NCBI GenBank assembly: GCA_030620095.1
Contig: JAUTXW010000945.1
Location: 475,001 to 539,000 of the forward strand
Source of the DNA: Kuschelorhynchus macadamiae
Taxonomy: Eukaryota > Arthropoda > Insecta > Coleoptera > Curculionidae
DNA: 64,000 bases
Direction of reading: 5' to 3'
In this document: positions 1-13,400 of the stretch, one piece after another
Numbering within the stretch: position 1 is the stretch's first letter
Layout: every line of letters begins with the position of its first letter
Translations under genes and position numbers: made by a program
Notes under the pieces: model-generated
Told to the model about the DNA's origin: nothing
The model's database searches: none
The model's input: only the letters and a program-made list of their open reading frames with translations

Positions 1-99
1 AATGTAACCTGCGCACCATTAGTTCCCCCTGAAAAGATTTTATTACCGCGATTTTATATAACATTGTGACTTACGAAAAACTTTATGAAGGCCATGGAA

Positions 100-560
100 A
101 GAAGGGCGTGCTTTCAGTTATTTAAAAGAAAAGTTCCCTAAAATCAGTGACGCTGAAATTAAAGAGGGACACTTCTCGGAGATGAGCAATTCCATTCCAT
201 ACTTGAAGGCAAGGAAAAAGACGCTTCGAATGCCTTTAAAATGGTTGCAACACATTTTTTGGGAAACATAAAAGCAGAAAAATAAAGACCTGATTGCCCA
301 ACTTCTTAGCAAAACAACCTAGGGTGTAATATGTCGCTGATAATTAATTTCCCGGATTCTCATCTAGATTACTTTGTGAAAATTGTGGTGCTGTAAGTGA
401 TGAGCACGGTCAGAGGTTTCGCCAGGATATTTCAAACATGGAAGGAAGGTATTAGGGAAAATGGAACTGTGACATGTTAGCCGATTGCTGCTGGATTATT
501 ACGAGAGATGCCCCAGAGGTTGTTTTCAAAAGGCAAACTTAGAAGCGCAAAATGAGTGTC
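100..560 (+). pseudogene. Relic of a repeated arthropod ORF family
   Basis: Three plus-strand blocks in shifting frames read like one broken protein: EKFPKISDAEIKEG near 118-180, SDEHGQRFRQDISNMEGRY near 398-450 and DMLADCCWII near 470-500. I recognise this order (KISDAEIKEG, then an FLGN-type block, SDEHGERFHQDI, LADYCW) from repetitive, transposon-like hypothetical proteins common in arthropod genomes. Their function is not known to me. Several stops and frame changes mean it cannot be expressed as it stands. The family assignment is from memory of the motif only. Confidence 0.45.
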
Positions 561-959
561 TAGACTTTAGAGTCAGTGATAAAATTGTGATATTTAATTG
601 CTTTTGTTGAACCAACAATATATTGTTATCTGTATTTTGTATATTCATTATATATGCCTATAAATTAAAAGTTTTGTAACAAATAATTCAATTTTTTTTG
701 CGGCCCAACTAAATTCTTTAATATGCAATTTTTAGTTACTTGGGTGTAGCTGAATCCAAAAAATAAGTTCTGTTCTAGAAACAAAAAAAAAAAGTTGAAA
801 TTTGTTCCCCAGTGTAATTAGCGAAATCAGAGTTTTTTCCAAAAAAAAATAGGTTAAGGCGGATAAGATAGTGAGAATTGGACTTTCGAGATAGCTATAC
901 GTACACAAAAATCGGTTGAAACGATTTTTATGAGTCAAAACAATTTTTTGACCAAAATA

Positions 960-1425
960 TACTGGGTACTGACTACTTTAGAGAACACTTAACAGTATCG
1001 GTGATTGCGCCTGGAGACAGGGAAATGCAATTTGAAAGCAAAACATTTACAACTTCTAACTGCCCTAAACAAATAGCTGACACAGCTTTGGCCATCTCTA
1101 GTTTAAACACCATGGAACAAATAAAACTAAAAAACACTCGGAGAAACATTTTGCTGAAGTTAATCCGGTATTCAACCATTTTTTCTTGTAAAATAAAAGG
1201 AGATGCCAAATGAAGGCCCATATCAGAGAATTTTTTTATAAGCAAATTTTTCATAGTATGTGTGACGTCAGAAGTAATAATGTTTTGGCAAGGGAAAAAT
1301 CGAGAACATTTTCTGAAATTCGAAATTATGTCGCAACGTCAACTGTTAACCTAAATTTGAAGTTATCCAGGTTTTTCTTAAATTTATACAGGAGAATTAA
1401 GAGTTGTTTTGAAGAATAGTGAAAA
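960..1425 (+). other. Two adjacent open frames of unknown nature
   Basis: Plus-strand frames at 1001-1213 and 1210-1419 overlap by four bases and stand out from AT-rich surroundings by a more protein-like composition. One reads IAPGDREMQFESKTF followed by TSNCPKQIADTALAISSL. I do not recognise the product. They lie just upstream of a THAP-like segment and could be part of the same decayed transposon, but nothing proves the link. Confidence 0.2.
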
Positions 1426-1453
1426 ACGTATCGGCAAACTCGCCAGAAAAAAT

Positions 1454-1564
1454 GTTATCTTCGTTCCTAAGGAAGGTGATAAAAGGAAATCGTGGTTTGG
1501 AGCAATTAAAAGAGAGTTTTAAAATAGCAAAACTTGGTTTTACTATTGCGAGGATCATTTTAAC
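1454..1564 (+). pseudogene. THAP zinc-finger domain relic
   Basis: The plus frame reads FVPKEGDKRKSWFGAIKRE, a stop codon, then SKTWFYYCEDHFN. This matches the middle and end of a THAP domain: a basic stretch, the invariant Trp, and the C-x2-H-F ending that supplies two zinc ligands. THAP domains are DNA-binding modules of P-element-type transposases and of host proteins derived from them. The N-terminal C2 pair is not visible, and a TAA sits in the middle. The segment ends at AAC|GTGAGC, a possible splice donor. It is probably a dead transposon exon. Confidence 0.5.
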
Positions 1565-4280
1565 GTGAGCTTCAGAACTTTTATATTTGTGTGTAGCAAT
1601 AAATTAGTTTTATTTGTTCTAAATTGTGTAATTTTCCTATTTGAAGTAATTTTGTTTTATAAAATATTTGATATGCAGGGATACAAAAATCAAAATTGAA
1701 AAAGCTTCGTTTAAAGCGTTTGCAGTTTTAGCAAGTTATTCTTCCTCAATGTAATATTAAATAACTTAAATAACGGTTCACAAAACCTCGAACGCCAGTT
1801 ACGATGCTTGAATTTAAATGCGGTTAACGAGGATCTATTCCTAATGAACAATATTTTTATAGTCTTTTTTTGGGCGTTCTTTTTAAAATTATTAAAAGCT
1901 TTACAACAAACTGGCTTTCAAACTGGCATTAAATCAGGAATAAACACACAATAAATCACAACCAGTTAAAAAAAAACTATTAGGTATGAACTTATTATGC
2001 ATATAAGTATTAACTCCGTAACTTTCCTTTCCAGAACTAAAGAAATATATTTATCAAGAACTGATAAACGAGAAAAAATTTTATTTGTAAATTGTGAGAA
2101 AACTATTTCTTATGACAAATATGTCACTACTGTAAATTACCAGCATCTTATGTAATTTTTATTGCGATTTATACTTGATGTAACGTTTTCCTTCCTTGTA
2201 CCTCTACAATATTAAAAAGCTCTTCTAGCTTTAAAAAATTATGTGCTATATATATCTCCACTCTTGGTAAATTAGTGGAATTTGCTTTAACAAATTCACT
2301 ACTGGTATAACTAAATGAAACCATTTTACTCAAAATTCTCTCTACTGCAAGTCCAAAAATTCGCGCAAAAATATGAAATTTTGATGTATTTTAAACATTT
2401 TCGACATGAATTGTTATTTTGCTGCCACTGTTCGAGACTATAAACATCGAATTAACTAAAACACGAATGACTTCTGACGTCACATGCATTAAAAAACAAC
2501 ATTATTATGGACAGCACAAGTAATAAAACCATTTTATTGAACTAAGGTTGAATATCCTATTAATGCCATTTTACACGTTTATATACATTTAAATGTCCAG
2601 AAACTGGGGGGGGCAAGCTTCAGGATAGTTACAAACCAGGCCATTTTTGAGAGCTCTTTTGAACTTGAAGCAAATGTTTACATTTCTTCGCAAGTTAAAA
2701 AAACTTGCAAAAATTTAATTTTTCGGCAATATTGTAGATACAGCAATTATGTAAATCTAAAAAAATGGACATGAAGATATCCTGAACAAAAATGACCTTT
2801 ATAATTTTTTCCTAAATATGAAAACTTCTAAGATAAATCGATCGGAATCTATAGCTAATTGTCTATCACTGACATCTCCTGTCAGAAGAAACATAAGAAA
2901 ATTGTGAACGCGCCAGGCAGTAAATTTACAATAAATAATTCCACCAAAAATTATTGATTTTGAAAACTTTTTAAAAATATAGAAATAAAATTGAACTTTT
3001 TTTGCCTACAATTTCACCATTTTACGGATTTAATCGTCTTTTTAAACTTTCTCCGTATGATGTTATCATCCCTAGAGTACCTGGAACAATAGTATTGCAT
3101 CGAAAACTTGTTTTGTTTGTGCGATAAATGATCGTTACATTTGAACTTGCTTTTTAATATTTTCCCGGATTTTTTGAAAATATCAAGATCAATCGCAAAT
3201 AAAAACCTCAAAAAATCACTGTAAAGCATGTAATGTTTGTAGTTATTAATGAGGTTTTCATTTTTCTTTCTAGAAGTTCTTGAGAATTTTAAATGTCCCT
3301 TACTGTAAAAATCGGACATGTATTTAAATTACGTCTTTGCTCGTTGAGGTTATTTTTTCAGGGTGTTTATTATATTAAATCAAAAGAATTCATGATCTTT
3401 CCATTCATTATACTGACGATGGTCTTTGGTGTACAAGGAGATAAGAAATCAACTTCTAAATTGAATAAAAATAGCCATATAAGACCAGTTTGTAAAAGTG
3501 GGCAAAAACTAATTATCACATATGGTAGCAACGGCTTTCTCTTTTCAAATTAATTAAAGTAACTCTGTTCAACCAACGTTAGTTGGATAAAAAAAACATT
3601 AATCGAAGAATATTCAATTAATATAAAGAACTTCGGTAACTATATGGTTTACTAATAAGCCAATATTTTTTCGAAATTAATTGTTTAATATATATATTTA
3701 GCTATAACTTTAAGAGGGTTCTGATCAGTCAGTTTCATAACAGACTGGTCAGAATTCGTCTTTTAATAAACGCTTATTCAGTAGGTTTAAGGTAAGTTAA
3801 TCATATGTACTTAACCAATAACCTTAAATAACATTTTAATTTTTGGGAAGTAAAAACGTAATTGTACTAATTTAAATCTTAAGCTTTTCCAAGTAGCAAA
3901 TGTTTTGGTTTTTTAGGATAAAAAAGAGCATTCAATAAAATCTTGTTGAGTGCAGTTTTTCAAGAGGCTGAAAGCATATCATTAGTACGAAACTTCTACT
4001 CAAATTATTGATAATATAATTTTATAAAAACTTTTGAATAATTCCCCTGTACTCGACTGTGCTGATACATCAGTAATGTGCTATTTCCATACCTGCTAGG
4101 ATTTTTTTCTTAAACTATAATTACTAATAACTTTTACAAACATTGAACAGTTTATCAGTACTAATAATTACGTCACAAATTCTTTTGTACTGTTCTACGC
4201 AAAGATAATTTTTTATGACTTTTTTTCTTATAAAGAATACACAATTTAAAATAATGCGAATAAAATGTAAAAAAAAATAC
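1565..4280. other. AT-rich stretch without recognisable genes
   Basis: No coding similarity is seen on either strand. The final Sec23 exon, which should begin with a TIAQWR-like motif on the minus strand, was looked for here and not found, so this stretch is either the last intron or a gap in my reading. Homopolymer runs and AT-rich unique-looking sequence only. Confidence 0.5.
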
Positions 4281-4455
4281 CTCTCCATGGAATATTAAAA
4301 TTTGAAAGAAAGTGTCCATGAGTAAAATTCGGTCTGGTTGTATAGAACTAGTATCTAGAAGGACAGGTTCTGGAGGTCCATTAAAACTATAGCTGTATAA
4401 AATGGGTTGAATCATTATAAGAGACTGGGTTAAGTCCTCCCTCATGAGCATATGC
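4281..4455 (-). CDS. Sec23: Sec23 coding exon 10 (last one seen)
   Basis: Acceptor TTTTGCAG|GCATA completes Arg. Encodes HMLMREDLTQSLIMIQPILY and PPEPVLLDTSSIQPDRILLM, the start of the gelsolin-like domain. Ends GGAGAG|GTATTT, phase 0, after FHGE. The next exon is not in the window as far as I can see. Confidence 0.95.
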
Positions 4456-7400
4456 CTGCAAAAGAAATACATTAATCATATTGCACGCTTAACACTCAAT
4501 TCTAAATGTTTAAGTATATCGAATATTTTTATAATTACATGCACAGTAGGTTTTATTTAATATATAGTAACCAACATTTAGTTCAGAAATTCCCTGGTAT
4601 GTGTAATCTTAATATTAAATGGCTGGCAAAAAGGAACTCTGTTTGTTAAGTTTTTGAAAACCCCACATCCTGCAACACTAGAAAGTTCGGTAAGAAAAAC
4701 AACTTCTTGGAAAATTTCATAGCCGTAAACAGCCCTTAGAGTTCATTAAACCTGACGATCGTTCTTAATATGTCAAAGGTACCGCTGAAAAGTGTTAGAA
4801 TCTCAATAACCAACGGCACCTGGATCCTTTGTACCGGGTGGCCAACTAAGAATGGACGAGGGCCTTAACTCGGTAACCGTTCATCAAACAACTTGGGACG
4901 AAAAAATACTAGTAGGTAAATTGGCCATGGGAAATCGCTGGAAATTATTTTCAAGTTCGAAAGACTTCCGATGGGTGCGCAAATGTTTTAGCCAATCAAA
5001 AATTAGATTTTCCCAAAAATATGCCGGAAATTTTTTGTATAACGTATTTTGCTCTGTCTCTCATAAAATATAGTAGTGGGAACGTCAAACATTTTTTAAT
5101 TCAAATAGTAATAACTCCGGTATGAGTTCTAACCCAAGATATTAATAAAACAAATAACATTGGGCCGTCGGCTATGCTATATCTTCGGAACCTGTCAGTA
5201 GTCTAGCTCACAAACTCAAAATAGTATCAATTCTTGCCACTGCTGGTAAAATGTAAGATTTTTTTGTTAGCTTCAATAATTAATAACTAAAAGATCATAA
5301 CAAAAACATCGCAATTTTATAATTTCATATGGTATAATTGTGTTAGTCTCCATGAAGCGAAATAATTTTAGTGGCTTTTGTTTAACAGTTATCTAACAAG
5401 AAATATAAACAAAAACTCTAAAAAAATTGTTAATTAACAGTAGATTCATTTTATTATAAATCAGTACAATTTTTTTTCAGCAGGATATTGTTCTTTCACG
5501 TGTTGTTATTTAAAAAAAAATTCCTTTACTTTCCTTTTACTTAAATTGTTTAAGAAAAAAGTAAAATGTAGCTTGGAGGCAAAAGCATATTATAACTTAC
5601 AATAATTTTACGATGATAGCTCACAAGCATACCATATATTTTTTGTATTTAGGTCCTGTGGCTAAAATCTGTACTTAAAAGCTTTATGTCTCTTTTATTA
5701 TATTTTATATTTAATGGTGGATTTTATTATGGTTATATTTGTGCTTTTTGTATATGTAGTTACCTAGTTTACAGTATATTTTATTATTTTATTTTTCCAA
5801 TGATTAGATATAATATGGTTCTTTCCAACACTAATCGTGACCTTCATTTTATTAAAAAAAACCAGAGAATTATATTACAATTTTACAATAAAATTTAAAA
5901 AATAAATTATACAAAATATTGATATTAAAACAAAAAATTAAAAATAATGAGAATATTCGTTAAAATATACTTACTTAAAAAGTATTATCTTGAACGTATT
6001 TTTTGCGAGAAATGTTCTAGGCAAAGCGAGGCTAAAATTGCAATCAACAAGACTTCGATTTAATACAAAAATATCTCAATTTTTGAATAATAATGTATAT
6101 TCCTAATGAGTCAAAATTTTAATATTACTGAAGTACAATGTGAGAAATGAGATGAACTGATTTGAATACTCGCCACTACTGGAGTACAAGAGAACAAACT
6201 GATGATATTCAACACATTCCAAGACTGGGTCGCATACAAAGTGTTTGTGAACGTGTACTGCTGAAACAATCCTAAGAATTAGGCTCGGATCGCACACCTT
6301 CAAACACTATTTAAAAAATCGCCGCTTTATAAAGGTAAACAACGTACAAGCAAGAGTTTAGAGATCGTTGTGATATTGCAGCTTACTACCACCCGAGAGT
6401 TACATTTTTTGGGCATAAACCGCAATTCGTGGATTTGCAAACAAAACTGGCGTATTCGAAGTTTAGAAATTCCCCGTTTGGCGCGAGGTGTAATCGGATT
6501 TTATTTAATTTTTTGTATATAGATATTAATTTTGTTTATGTAGATGGGGGAGCGTATTACTGAAAAGTCCTTAACAAAATACAAATGTTTATCAAATATG
6601 GTGTTCTTTACCGTATTCTTACCTATAAAATGACGTTTCATCTGGGGAATTATTGAACACCTGCAAAAATTGAGATCTTCTTAAATGATACATAAATTGT
6701 GGATACAGACTAAAGTTTTCTCCCAATCTAAAAGATACTGGGTCATCCTTGTTGTATTCTCCAAATTTCTGGCACTGAAAATAATAATTATTATTATTAC
6801 TTTGTATGTACATTTTACTTATTATGTCAACATTTTTTCATCTACAAGTTTAAGGTCTTTCGGCGGGAAAGCTATTCTATCCGTGCTTACAATTCCAGTT
6901 TATCAAATATATACTTAGTTCTATTATAATGTCGAGTCCATAGTACAAAAAACTATTTCGATATTTAATTTAACCCATAGATGAGAGTGTAATATTTTTA
7001 CTTTACATTACAAAAAGCATTCAAATAATAATATAACAATGTCAAAAACCAATTTAGAAAGAAACTAATATTTGATTATATTATACTCCATGTCTCGACT
7101 TCATAAACATGCGAGTCATTCCTTTGCAGTGTGTCGACCACACCGTACGTCGTGTCTTCCATTTTTGTTTACGAATTATCGGCGCAGACGATTCTATACT
7201 GCAAATAAGTTCTGAGTTGTACGAGGATTTTCGATCACATAAATACCCGAACATCCTTAAAACCTCCTTATTTTATATTAGAAATATTCTCGGATGCGTC
7301 ACATACAGGCTGGGGTATATTTTGTAATGGCACAAAAAGCCGATGTCAATGTACTAAATGATTTTAATTTAAAAGTTTTTTTTTGGGGTGTTTATAAGTT

Positions 7401-10400
7401 AAAGAAAAATCTTCCCAAATATGATAACACGTGGGAAAACGCGTCGTAATACAAATCAACCGAATATAACTATTTCCTTTTTGAGTAATAAAAAACTTCG
7501 TCTTCATTTGCAATGAGTTTTATGTACCAAATCTCCAAGAAAACAGGATTTAAGCCAAAATGTTATACAGGAGTTTCCCTAAAAAAGAGAGCCTGCCCGA
7601 ATGATGAACAGTGAATTTGCTTTGTTACTGTAAAAGTAAATGTTACTTCCATTTTTTTATAAAATAATAGTTGTTTTCAGATCTTTACCTCATGTTTATA
7701 TATTAGAAATAAACATTTATGCTGGATTTATACTGACAAATAACATAAAATTAAAAAAAAATAAAATAACTCCAAAACAACCAATAAGACATCCTTTAAA
7801 ACGCGTGCTTGTTAGCAGTTTTGCCGATCAAACAGGCCGCTGTCAGCCGTGTACGTATAACTACTTGCGCACTTCGATTTTCAGCTAAAATAAATCTAAA
7901 AAATTAAATTTGGCCATCTTTCTGTATAAATGGTATAAAGGTATTCACGTAATTTAACTCTTATGACCATTTTATTTTATGTTAATTGCCTGTATAAATT
8001 CATCTTTATTAGCTACTTATTGAAGTTTATCAGATGATTTAATAAAAGATACTACAAATCTCTAAATAATTGTGAGCACATAGCCACTATTACACAACAG
8101 TGAACTTGAATGTGAAATTAAAAAATAGAATTCTTGCCTTGTATTATTTCTGAATAATGGATAAAAATATTACTAATTGATATGTTGTCAACGTAAATCT
8201 GTAATATAGTTTTCAATAATGTGGAAGAATTTGAATATTAAAATCTGCAGGGTTTATGTATTTTTGCATTTATAATAATCAAATGCAAAAGAGAAAATGT
8301 ATGATACATAAATCTACTTTAATATCTATTATAATATTCAATCTATCCTATTTTCGTATTAATATTAATATAAAGTAATTTTTCTCCATCCAAAGGTTTT
8401 ATTCATTCCACATATATTATACCTCTTTTATATGAAAAAAAAAAACAATTATGACTATTAGGAACATGTATGTATTATATGTATGTAGTACGAATATGGG
8501 GAAAAGAAAGATAATTCTATTTAAAAATTCCTGTTTCAGTGACTGCGTTATTTTAACCATTAAGTTTTTTCAGAGAAGTAAAAAAATTGTGTAAACATAC
8601 TCATTCTATTTTTTCATTTATTCCATAAGATGACGTAAATTTCAAAAAAACAACAAAATAAACGAACATTTCGCCAACGAAATTTAAAATTGCGCCTGTA
8701 ATATTTTCAAATAAGGGGGATCGTGCAATTTTCCAAATCTCGTTAACGATATTTGACAGTTGCGACGGTTTATGACAAAGAGACAGGCTTTAAATAAATT
8801 TTCTTATGGGCTTGAACGATTCGTGTTGCAACATTGCCAAATGATATGAGATGTTTTTCAAAGTGTAATTTGATATTTTTCAACGATAAATTTCACGGGT
8901 GCGATTTTTCTGTGAGATTCAAACAAAGCCCCCCAGACAATAGTTTATGATTAGATTTTAGTAGAAATTATATTTTGACTATAAGAGACTTTCCAAAATG
9001 GTTTCCCGGGAAACTCTATAAACACCCTACATATAAAGAATAAGTTCCTTGCATTTATAATATTATACATTTTGGAGGATATTCACAAACATTTAAAATG
9101 CTCCACCTTAATTATTATGAAAACAGTTAGCCTCTCTACAATAATAAGCTAAAAAAATAACTATAAAATAAACATCTTACAGACATTTTGCTTATCACGT
9201 TATAAAGCCCTTTATAAAATACTTAAAATTATTTTTTTCGAGTCCAATAACTTATATGGGCTATACTAGTTGAAAATTATGTAGGTACTTAGAAGACAAA
9301 ATTCGGAAAATAAGCATTTAACCTGTGTTGTAGTTGGTTTACGACGGCTTAAATATACGTCACACCGTTTCACTTTCACTCTAATAAAGGACTATTGAGA
9401 GTGACAAAATTCGCGTCACCAACTAAGTTATACTGAAAAGTTTCAAATTTTCCCGTTATTTGTGCCAATAATAACAAATCGACTGTGCTATTCCGAAGGT
9501 GAACAAAGACTAATTTTAAAACTTCTCTAATAATTTTTAACAAGAAAACAACGAAGGAACCCCCTTTTTCTTATGACTGCAGTGTATAATGTAACTATCT
9601 GCAATACAAAAATTCAGTTTCAATTTTTTTTGTAAATACGACACAAATCTGCACCGTAAATGGTACATCAACATACGATAAAGACACACATTTGTGCTAA
9701 GTATTCCGCAGAAATAAGTCACTATATTGAAAAGTATTATTTCGCGAATTTTTTAGCATATTCTTTTTTTATTTTTTTTATTATTGTAAAATAAATCTCA
9801 TTATAGAACAAATTGGTCTAATTAAACTTAAAAAGTTTTCTTAACTCAACCATTTTCGGATTTTTTTCCATTAACTGATTGTGCTTATCATAAAATTGAA
9901 TGAAATAAATGTTCTTTCTAGTAACATACATTTCGAAAGAATTATAGTAGTTTTATTTTGTATTTAAACAAATTAACGTTTTGTAGATATGAACAACTTT
10001 CCAAACCTTAATGTAATAGCGGTACCATTAGGGTTTTTAATTAAATTCTTAGAAGATATGAAGCTTAAGTGAGAAATGCACAATCTAAAACAGTATATGA
10101 CATAACTTTATGTTGCTCAGAAAATGCTACAATTTTTGAGAGAATTTAAGTATAACGAGAAGTCGTCTGTTGTTCTGAAACCATTTGTTTTGGACGAAAC
10201 CTGGATTTATGGCAGAGGGGCTTTCAGATGAAGTTAGAAAGACGAGATTCCTAAAGCAATGATAAAAAAACTAAAGAAGGCGTTAGATATATTACTATAC
10301 TTGTAGATTCAGAAAACGACTTCCAAATTCCAGTTAATTTTTAAGTAGCAACTTTAAAAAGTGTTTAAACCACAACTTCTGCCACATATGAAAAAATTCT

Positions 10401-13400
10401 CGCTTATAATAAATGGACAATCCTCATTCTATTCTGGGTTGGTGGAAAAAATTAAAGTTGGAGTAAGAAATCATTCTGGTGTGGTCAGAACAGAGGAATT
10501 GAAATTCCGACTTGGGCAGTGAAAGATGAGATCTGGAATGTAATAAAACATCAAATACCATTCATACCAACATTTTACGAAGAATAACTTCTGCTAAAAT
10601 TAATAATAAAAATTGTACTAACATTTTAAATTTGTATGCACCCTGTATAAGATAATCAACTATTTTTTTATGTTTGGACATACCATTTATATATATTATT
10701 ATTATATATATGCCAATTTCTCGATGCTGCCAGCAAAATGGATTACAAATTGAACCTGATAACAAATGAGAGAAACAAACATTTAATTACATGAAAAATA
10801 ACAATAACCAGAGAAAACATTATTTATAACCTTGTTGGCCAGCCACTGATATATCAAGAGGGCTAGGCAAGAGTAAGTATTATCAGGTATTGTAATAAGA
10901 TATATTGTAAGTAGGCTGGGCATGGTTTCCTAGGCGACTAGCGATTCATTAGTTTTTGTTTCCTTATAAAAATTTAAAAACTGTCAAAATTAAGATTCAG
11001 CTCTGTTTCAATCCTAAATATAATATATTTTTTACAATGGGTCTGCTTAGTTTTGCAGAAAGACTTTTAAATAACGGCATGAACCAGAATGTTATAGCTA
11101 ACATGTATAACGTTCATCATAGTGTAATATCAAGGTTGAGAGAGCGATATGAAAAGACAGGCGGCCATACCTATAGACACCAACGTTTATACGTAAAAAA
11201 GCTTTCCAAGAGAGTGGACATTGTCACCAGAACCGCACGAAATGCTCAAGATGACTAAATAAAGACCTAAGGCGATTTATAGATGATCAGATTTCTGACC
11301 GAACTCTTAGGAGGACCCTCAATAGAAGTAATGTAAGGTAAAAATGATTTATATTTTTTATTATTGCAGCTACGCTTCCAACATATTTAAAAAAATGTTC
11401 CTGTGAATGTTTACAGTAATATTGACATTAAAAACATGAAAGTATATTCACCAAAATATTCACGTGTAATAGATTTACCGACACTTTCGCAACAAATTTT
11501 GAAAACGTCCTAGGGTTTTCATGGTTAAAAAAATGTAAAATTTGCTTTTCAACAACCGATTTGAAACAGAGGGTTGTAATAAGTTCAATGCGCATGTTTA
11601 TGTCCAAGGCTTCATAGCGCACAAATGAGATTTAACAGTAATTACTTAGATTACTAGTTTTAAGATATTCGGCATTAGGTGTTTAAGCAACCCCTTGAAG
11701 ACCATTGTTTCAAACTCATAACTCAAAGTTACATTATTTTAAATATGTATTATTTTTAGGGCGCGACGAAGGGCAAAATGCACACGACTATTGCGCCAGC
11801 ATAGAACAAGAAGAAACGCGTGGGCTCGGGAACATGTAAACTGGGATGTGGAGCAGTGGTCAAAATGTCTCTTTACGGACGAGACCAGACAACAAAGTAT
11901 TAAATATTTTTTTTCTAGTAATTGTTATTTTTTATAATATTAATTAAATATATTTTTTTTAAGTAAACTGAGCTTTTGCTAAGCAAGTTTTTTTCCGGTC
12001 GTTATTATAAAAACACATTTTGAGAGAAATTTGAACAAGATATACCGCCGTAACTCAAATAAAATTTAAAATAATAAAAAGTAAGATACGTCACTATGTA
12101 TTTTTAACACAAATAATTTAAGATTAATCTAATGCACTCTATATTTCCGTACATATTGTCAGTTAATGCCATAAGTAGATCGCGAAAAATTCGGATTAGA
12201 AGTGAAAACAGTTTTGTAATAAACTAAGCTGTTTAGTATTTACAGCTATATAAAATGTCAAATATGTCAATTATCAAATTTTGCTTTTTGCATTTTATAG
12301 AAACCAGTTAAATTTAGGTATAGGAAATATAACACAAAATATTTGTAGAAGCTAAAGCAGAAATCAAGTTAAAATATACAGGAAGTTCCGTAAAAAATAA
12401 AGTTGATATTGATTACCATGGGAACCGGGAATTCTAGAAATTCGATATTATTTTGTCTTATTTTAGCATATTATCCAAAAATATAAAAATCTAAATTTTC
12501 GAAATATTTATCAATCGTCTATCCCTTTTCAATGTGTTCTTATGGAGGCTCGTCTTGCCTTACTCAGTGGATTTTCTGACTCATCCTGTCGAGTTACCAC
12601 TTTGATAAATACTTGCCTGCTTATAAAAAATTGTATATAGGGTTCGCAATGCTATAGAGATCATTAAAAGAGCTCTATGCCTTATGGTCATTATTCAAAT
12701 TAACAAGTATTTTTTTAAATTGAATTTTCTCAACTTTTTGGTTACCCTGTATAAACTTTTTTATTTGAATATCGTAAAAGCATTCATCCTATATATTCAC
12801 CATGACAATGTCATTAAAATAATTTAACATTAAAAAGTTACAGGGTAAAACGTAAAATGAGTGATTTTTTTAAATAAAATCATATTTCTAAACATGAAGG
12901 CGATATCGAAAAACCCATAATTGTTAAATATTCTCCAAAATCACCCTCTAAGATATACAAAAAGTTTTATACACTTTGTCCAAGATCGTCTCTTAGATGA
13001 AATTTTGCAAAAATTTTGTTTTTTAAAACCATCTTGTATAATAAAATGAATGGTATCGCGAAAACCGCAGCCCATTGGGTCTATTCTACAAGAAATTGCC
13101 CATAATAAGTTGGAAGGCGCATCGCGATATCTTTTTTAGTTGTCACTTTAAAGTTGAATCAAAAATTTCGTTGGTACACTTGATGTGTCCAGCATATCTG
13201 AACCCTAAATTAAGTATTCAGATCTCGCAATTTGACACGGTCTAATCCCAAGAACCATGATTTCTTAATTGACCAAAGCTGTGAAAGCTTTTGTTGTATA
13301 TTAAAAGTGTTTAACATATACAACCTCGAAAGCAAACTGACGCAAGGTAAGTAATCGATTTAAGACGTACCGCAAATATGATCTGACACCATGGTACCTG

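Noticed and set aside
3014..3553. Two opposed overlapping frames (minus 3,014-3,319 and plus 3,293-3,553)
   Set aside because: No recognisable protein features or repeats; probably chance frames in AT-rich DNA.
1..4280. Search for the last Sec23 exon (TIAQWR block and the Sar1-contacting tail)
   Set aside because: No minus-strand match was seen; the exon is taken to lie outside the window.
12741..12850. Inverted ACCCTGTA / TACAGGGT words
   Set aside because: Too short and too common at mariner-like ends to define an element.
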